Of a DNA stretch of 64,000 nt, positions 61,979-64,000 are shown one piece after another. The DNA is taken from contig NZ_LT977071.1 in the NCBI RefSeq assembly GCF_900250075.1, forward strand, positions 2,437,901 to 2,501,900. The letters run 5' to 3'. The translations under genes were made by a program, and so were the position numbers. Each line of letters begins with the position of its first letter. The first letter of the stretch is position 1. Source of the DNA: Cupriavidus taiwanensis (GTDB lineage Bacteria; Pseudomonadota; Gammaproteobacteria; Burkholderiales; Burkholderiaceae). The notes below the pieces were generated by a model that saw only the letters and a list, made by a program, of their open reading frames with translations, did no database searches and was not told the DNA's origin.

Positions 61979-63313
61979 TTAGCGCCTGCCGCCGCGGCCA
62001 CCGCCGCCAAAGCCGCCGCCGCCGCGGCCGCCACCACCGCCGCCGAAGCCGCCGCCACCGCGGTGCGCGCCGGCTGACTGCATGCTGGACCGGCCACGGT
62101 CGAAGTCGCGCTGCGAAGCAGCGCCACCGCCCACGCCCTGGAAGGCGTTGTCGCGCCCGCCTCCGCCCACGCCGCCGCGGGAGCGGTCGGAAGCCCCGGC
62201 GCGGTCGGAGACGCCGGCGCGGTCGGAGACGCCGGCGCGGTCGCCACCGCCGGGACGATCCGACAAGGCCGCGCGCTCGCCGCCGCCAGTACGCTCGAGA
62301 CCGCCCGAGCGATCGCGCTGGCCACGATCGGCGACCTCGCCGCGGCCGCCGGCTCCGCCTTCGCGGCCCCGAAAATCATTGCGGCGGTCCGCGCCCGGCA
62401 CATCGCGCGAGAATTTCTCGCGCGTGGCGTTGTCCCGGTAGGCCACGCCCTGGCGGTGGCTGGCGTCGTGCTGCCAGCGTCCGCCGGCCTGCACCTTGGT
62501 GCGGTCGAAATTGCGGTCGATATTGGTGGCGCGGTTGACGTTGATATTCACGTCGCCCCCGCCCCAGTTGCAATTGCCGAAGATGGCGCCGGCCGCGGCC
62601 AGCCCGACGCCCCAGGCAAGGCCGGTGGCCAGCGCCGCGCCCGGATAGTAGGCGGGATACGGCGGCCAGTAATACGGCGGGTAGGCCGGATAGCTCCAGG
62701 CCCCGTAGACCACCGTGGGGTTGTACGCCGGCACGTAGATCACCTGCGGGTCGGCCGGCTCGATGCGCACCACGCTCTGCGTGCCGGTGGCGCTGCTGGT
62801 GGCGGGCTCGACGATGACCGTCTGTTGCTCCGTGCTCTTGAGGTTGCCCGATTGCTGCGCCCGCGCGCGCAGGCGCTGCACCGCAGCAAGCACGTCCTTT
62901 TCCTGCGCCAGGAAGGCATCGCCCAGCTTCTGGGTCCAGTCGAGCTTGTCGTTCATGGGCTCGAGCGCCTGCGGGAATGCCACCAGGGACTTCACGCTGA
63001 CATCCCATGGCTGGTCGGCCACCGCCTTGACCGCGGCATCGCCCTTGATGCCGGGATTGGCCTTGAGCCAGCGCGCCGCGTGAACGATCTCCAGTGGATA
63101 GGTGGAGGCCATCAGCACCTGCGACAGCACCGAATCCGGATACAGTGCGATCGGCGCGACCAGCGCCTCGATCTCCTCGGGCTTGAAGGCAGGGGTCTGT
63201 CCCTGGCCGCCCGCCGGCGCGCCCTGCGCGCCGGCGCCAGCTGCCACGGCCATCAGCGCCGCCAGCAGCCATGCCCGGCCGGACCCAAGCAGCCGTTTCA
63301 CCAGAAAGGCCAT
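61979..63313 (-). CDS. DUF3300 secreted protein with Gly-rich tail
   Basis: A 444-aa protein with a signal peptide (residues 1-30), the DUF3300 domain (about 38-260: EEIEALVAPIALYPDSVLSQVLMASTYPLEIVHAARW; PQVIYVPAYNPTVVYGAWSYPAYPPYYWPPY) and a long Gly/Arg/Asp-rich low-complexity tail ending in FGGGGRGGRR. Hydrophobic Gly/Ala stretches around 240-265 may anchor it. Function unknown; it is probably cell-envelope associated. GGAGGGAAT precedes the ATG. It is first in an operon with the DUF2950 gene and the lipoprotein gene. Confidence 0.85.
   Translation of the reverse strand: MAFLVKRLLGSGRAWLLAALMAVAAGAGAQGAPAGGQGQTPAFKPEEIEALVAPIALYPDSVLSQVLMASTYPLEIVHAARWLKANPGIKGDAAVKAVADQPWDVSVKSLVAFPQALEPMNDKLDWTQKLGDAFLAQEKDVLAAVQRLRARAQQSGNLKSTEQQTVIVEPATSSATGTQSVVRIEPADPQVIYVPAYNPTVVYGAWSYPAYPPYYWPPYPAYYPGAALATGLAWGVGLAAAGAIFGNCNWGGGDVNINVNRATNIDRNFDRTKVQAGGRWQHDASHRQGVAYRDNATREKFSRDVPGADRRNDFRGREGGAGGRGEVADRGQRDRSGGLERTGGGERAALSDRPGGGDRAGVSDRAGVSDRAGASDRSRGGVGGGGRDNAFQGVGGGAASQRDFDRGRSSMQSAGAHRGGGGFGGGGGGRGGGGFGGGGRGGRR
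62184..62243 (-). repeat. 18-bp tandem repeat in the DUF3300 gene
   Basis: Three head-to-tail 18-bp units (unit CGGTCGGAGACGCCGGCG with substitutions in the first) plus a partial copy encode the repeated Asp-Arg-Ala-Gly-Val-Ser block. The length is a multiple of three, so copy number can vary without breaking the frame. Confidence 0.85.
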
Positions 63314-63651
63314 ATTCCCTCCTCGCGACCGGGTGCGGCGCTTGTGCGGCATGGGCGTGCGGCGCATGCCGTTGTCGAATGCGATGGGTGCGGGCTACCG
63401 CTGCGCGCCGATTCGACGCGCGCGTTCATGCTGAATACGCGATATGAAGGTAGTACGACATTTATGGGATTTCAACCGATTTACGGCGCACACCGCCACT
63501 ACCGGAAATTTGTACATAAAATTGATTCGCGTCAGATTCCGTTGACGCCTGGCTTCCATTGCGAAAACGATCCGCCATTCCGCGCCGGATGACTGCGCGC
63601 GCGGCGGCACGGCGGAAACAGAAAGCAGCATTGCAAGGCGGAGGAAAAACC
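63314..63651. other. 338-bp divergent promoter region
   Basis: No gene is recognised between the DUF3300 and PPK2 genes. The segment 63430-63560 is markedly AT-richer than its surroundings and should hold the divergent promoters; specific -35/-10 pairs were not assigned. Confidence 0.55.
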
Positions 63652-64000
63652 ATGGCCAAAGGCAAGGGCAAGGGCAAGCACCACGACAAGCACGACATCG
63701 ACGAGCCGTTGCGCGAGACCGATAGGCACAACCCCGAGACCGGCGCAAACGAGGCCACGGACGAGCCTGCCGAGCCCGGCAAGGAGGCCGGGCGGCTGTC
63801 CGAGAAGCAATACCGCAAGGAGTTGTTTGCGCTGCATGTCGAGCTGGTCAAGCTGCAACAGTGGGTGCAGGCGCGCGGCATCAAGGTGTGCATCGTGTTC
63901 GAAGGGCGCGATGGTGCCGGCAAGGGCGGCACCATCAAGGCGCTCACGGAGCGCGTCAGCCCGCGCGTGTTCCGCGTGGTCGCCCTGCCCGCGCCTACCG
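63652..64000 (+). CDS. ppk2: Polyphosphate kinase 2 (N-terminal part; continues past window)
   Basis: The first 116 residues of a PPK2-family kinase, which transfers phosphate between polyphosphate and nucleotides. A charged Lys/Gly/Glu-rich tail (residues 1-45) precedes SEKQYRKELFALHVELVKLQQWVQARGIKVCIVFEGRDGAGKGGTIKAL. Walker A is GRDGAGKGG, and RVSPRVFRVVALPAPT is typical of PPK2. GGAGG lies upstream of the ATG. The gene is cut by the right edge of the window. Confidence 0.92.
   Translation, partial: MAKGKGKGKHHDKHDIDEPLRETDRHNPETGANEATDEPAEPGKEAGRLSEKQYRKELFALHVELVKLQQWVQARGIKVCIVFEGRDGAGKGGTIKALTERVSPRVFRVVALPAPT

Overview
This 64 kb window looks like a secondary replicon (chromosome 2 type) of a Cupriavidus-like betaproteobacterium. 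The reasons are high GC content, a red-type (form IC) RuBisCO operon in the order cbbL-S-X-Y-E-F with a divergent cbbR, a tripartite-tricarboxylate (Bug) binding protein, polyhydroxyalkanoate genes, and dispersed palindromic repeats of a kind common in Burkholderiales. The species is an inference. No rRNA, tRNA, CRISPR array or complete insertion sequence was seen.

Layout. (1) 1-6538: chromosomal Calvin-cycle operon on the minus strand (cbbF cut by the window edge, then cbbE, cbbY, cbbX, cbbS, cbbL), with cbbR divergent. (2) 6554-9841: mixed accessory stretch with a YciI-like protein, a lone VWA membrane protein, a decayed LysR fragment and an AraC-type regulator. (3) 9983-17588: an eight-gene plus-strand operon (CoA ligase, SCP2-type thiolase, two small MaoC proteins, SDR dehydrogenase, acyl-CoA dehydrogenase, AMACR-like CoA-transferase family protein, enoyl-CoA hydratase). 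Together these look like a bacterial counterpart of peroxisomal branched-chain beta-oxidation. (4) 17996-23206: M20 amidohydrolase plus Bug protein with a divergent LysR gene, an ACC-deaminase-like gene, and a structured C4-like noncoding RNA region ahead of a small, apparently frameshifted ORF.

(5) 23266-28776: histidine kinase and sigma-54 activator, facing an OFA-type MFS carrier with its 40-aa partner. The carrier gene has a good -24/-12 promoter and upstream dyads, and is bracketed by two inverted copies of a 110-bp repeat. (6) 29277-35004: cyanide-insensitive-type cytochrome bd oxidase (cydA, cydB, DUF2474) running without a gap into an aromatic-acid-type efflux system (FUSC, DUF1656, HlyD). 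(7) 35116-42544: moaA on plus, and on minus a YdeP-type molybdopterin oxidoreductase, fdhD, moeA, a MocR regulator and a small HTH protein. This is a molybdenum-enzyme and cofactor island. (8) 42736-46358: secreted carboxymuconolactone-decarboxylase-like protein, an L-lactate dehydrogenase fragment, an MltF-like transglycosylase and a GNAT acetyltransferase.

(9) 46389-57236, all minus strand: AraC-type regulator, MaoC hydratase, a class II-like PHA synthase, phasin, mcl-type PHA depolymerase, a PhaC-like DUF3141 hydrolase, phosphotransacetylase, acetate kinase and a FabI paralogue. This appears to be a carbon-storage and acyl-phosphate/overflow module; a small MITE-like palindromic element sits in its middle. 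(10) 57410-64000: DsbA/FrnE-type oxidoreductase, SulP transporter, several secreted or lipoprotein genes (DUF2950, DUF3300), and the start of a PPK2 polyphosphate kinase cut by the window edge.

Many long reading frames lie opposite the genes called here. They are high-GC shadows and are not annotated.
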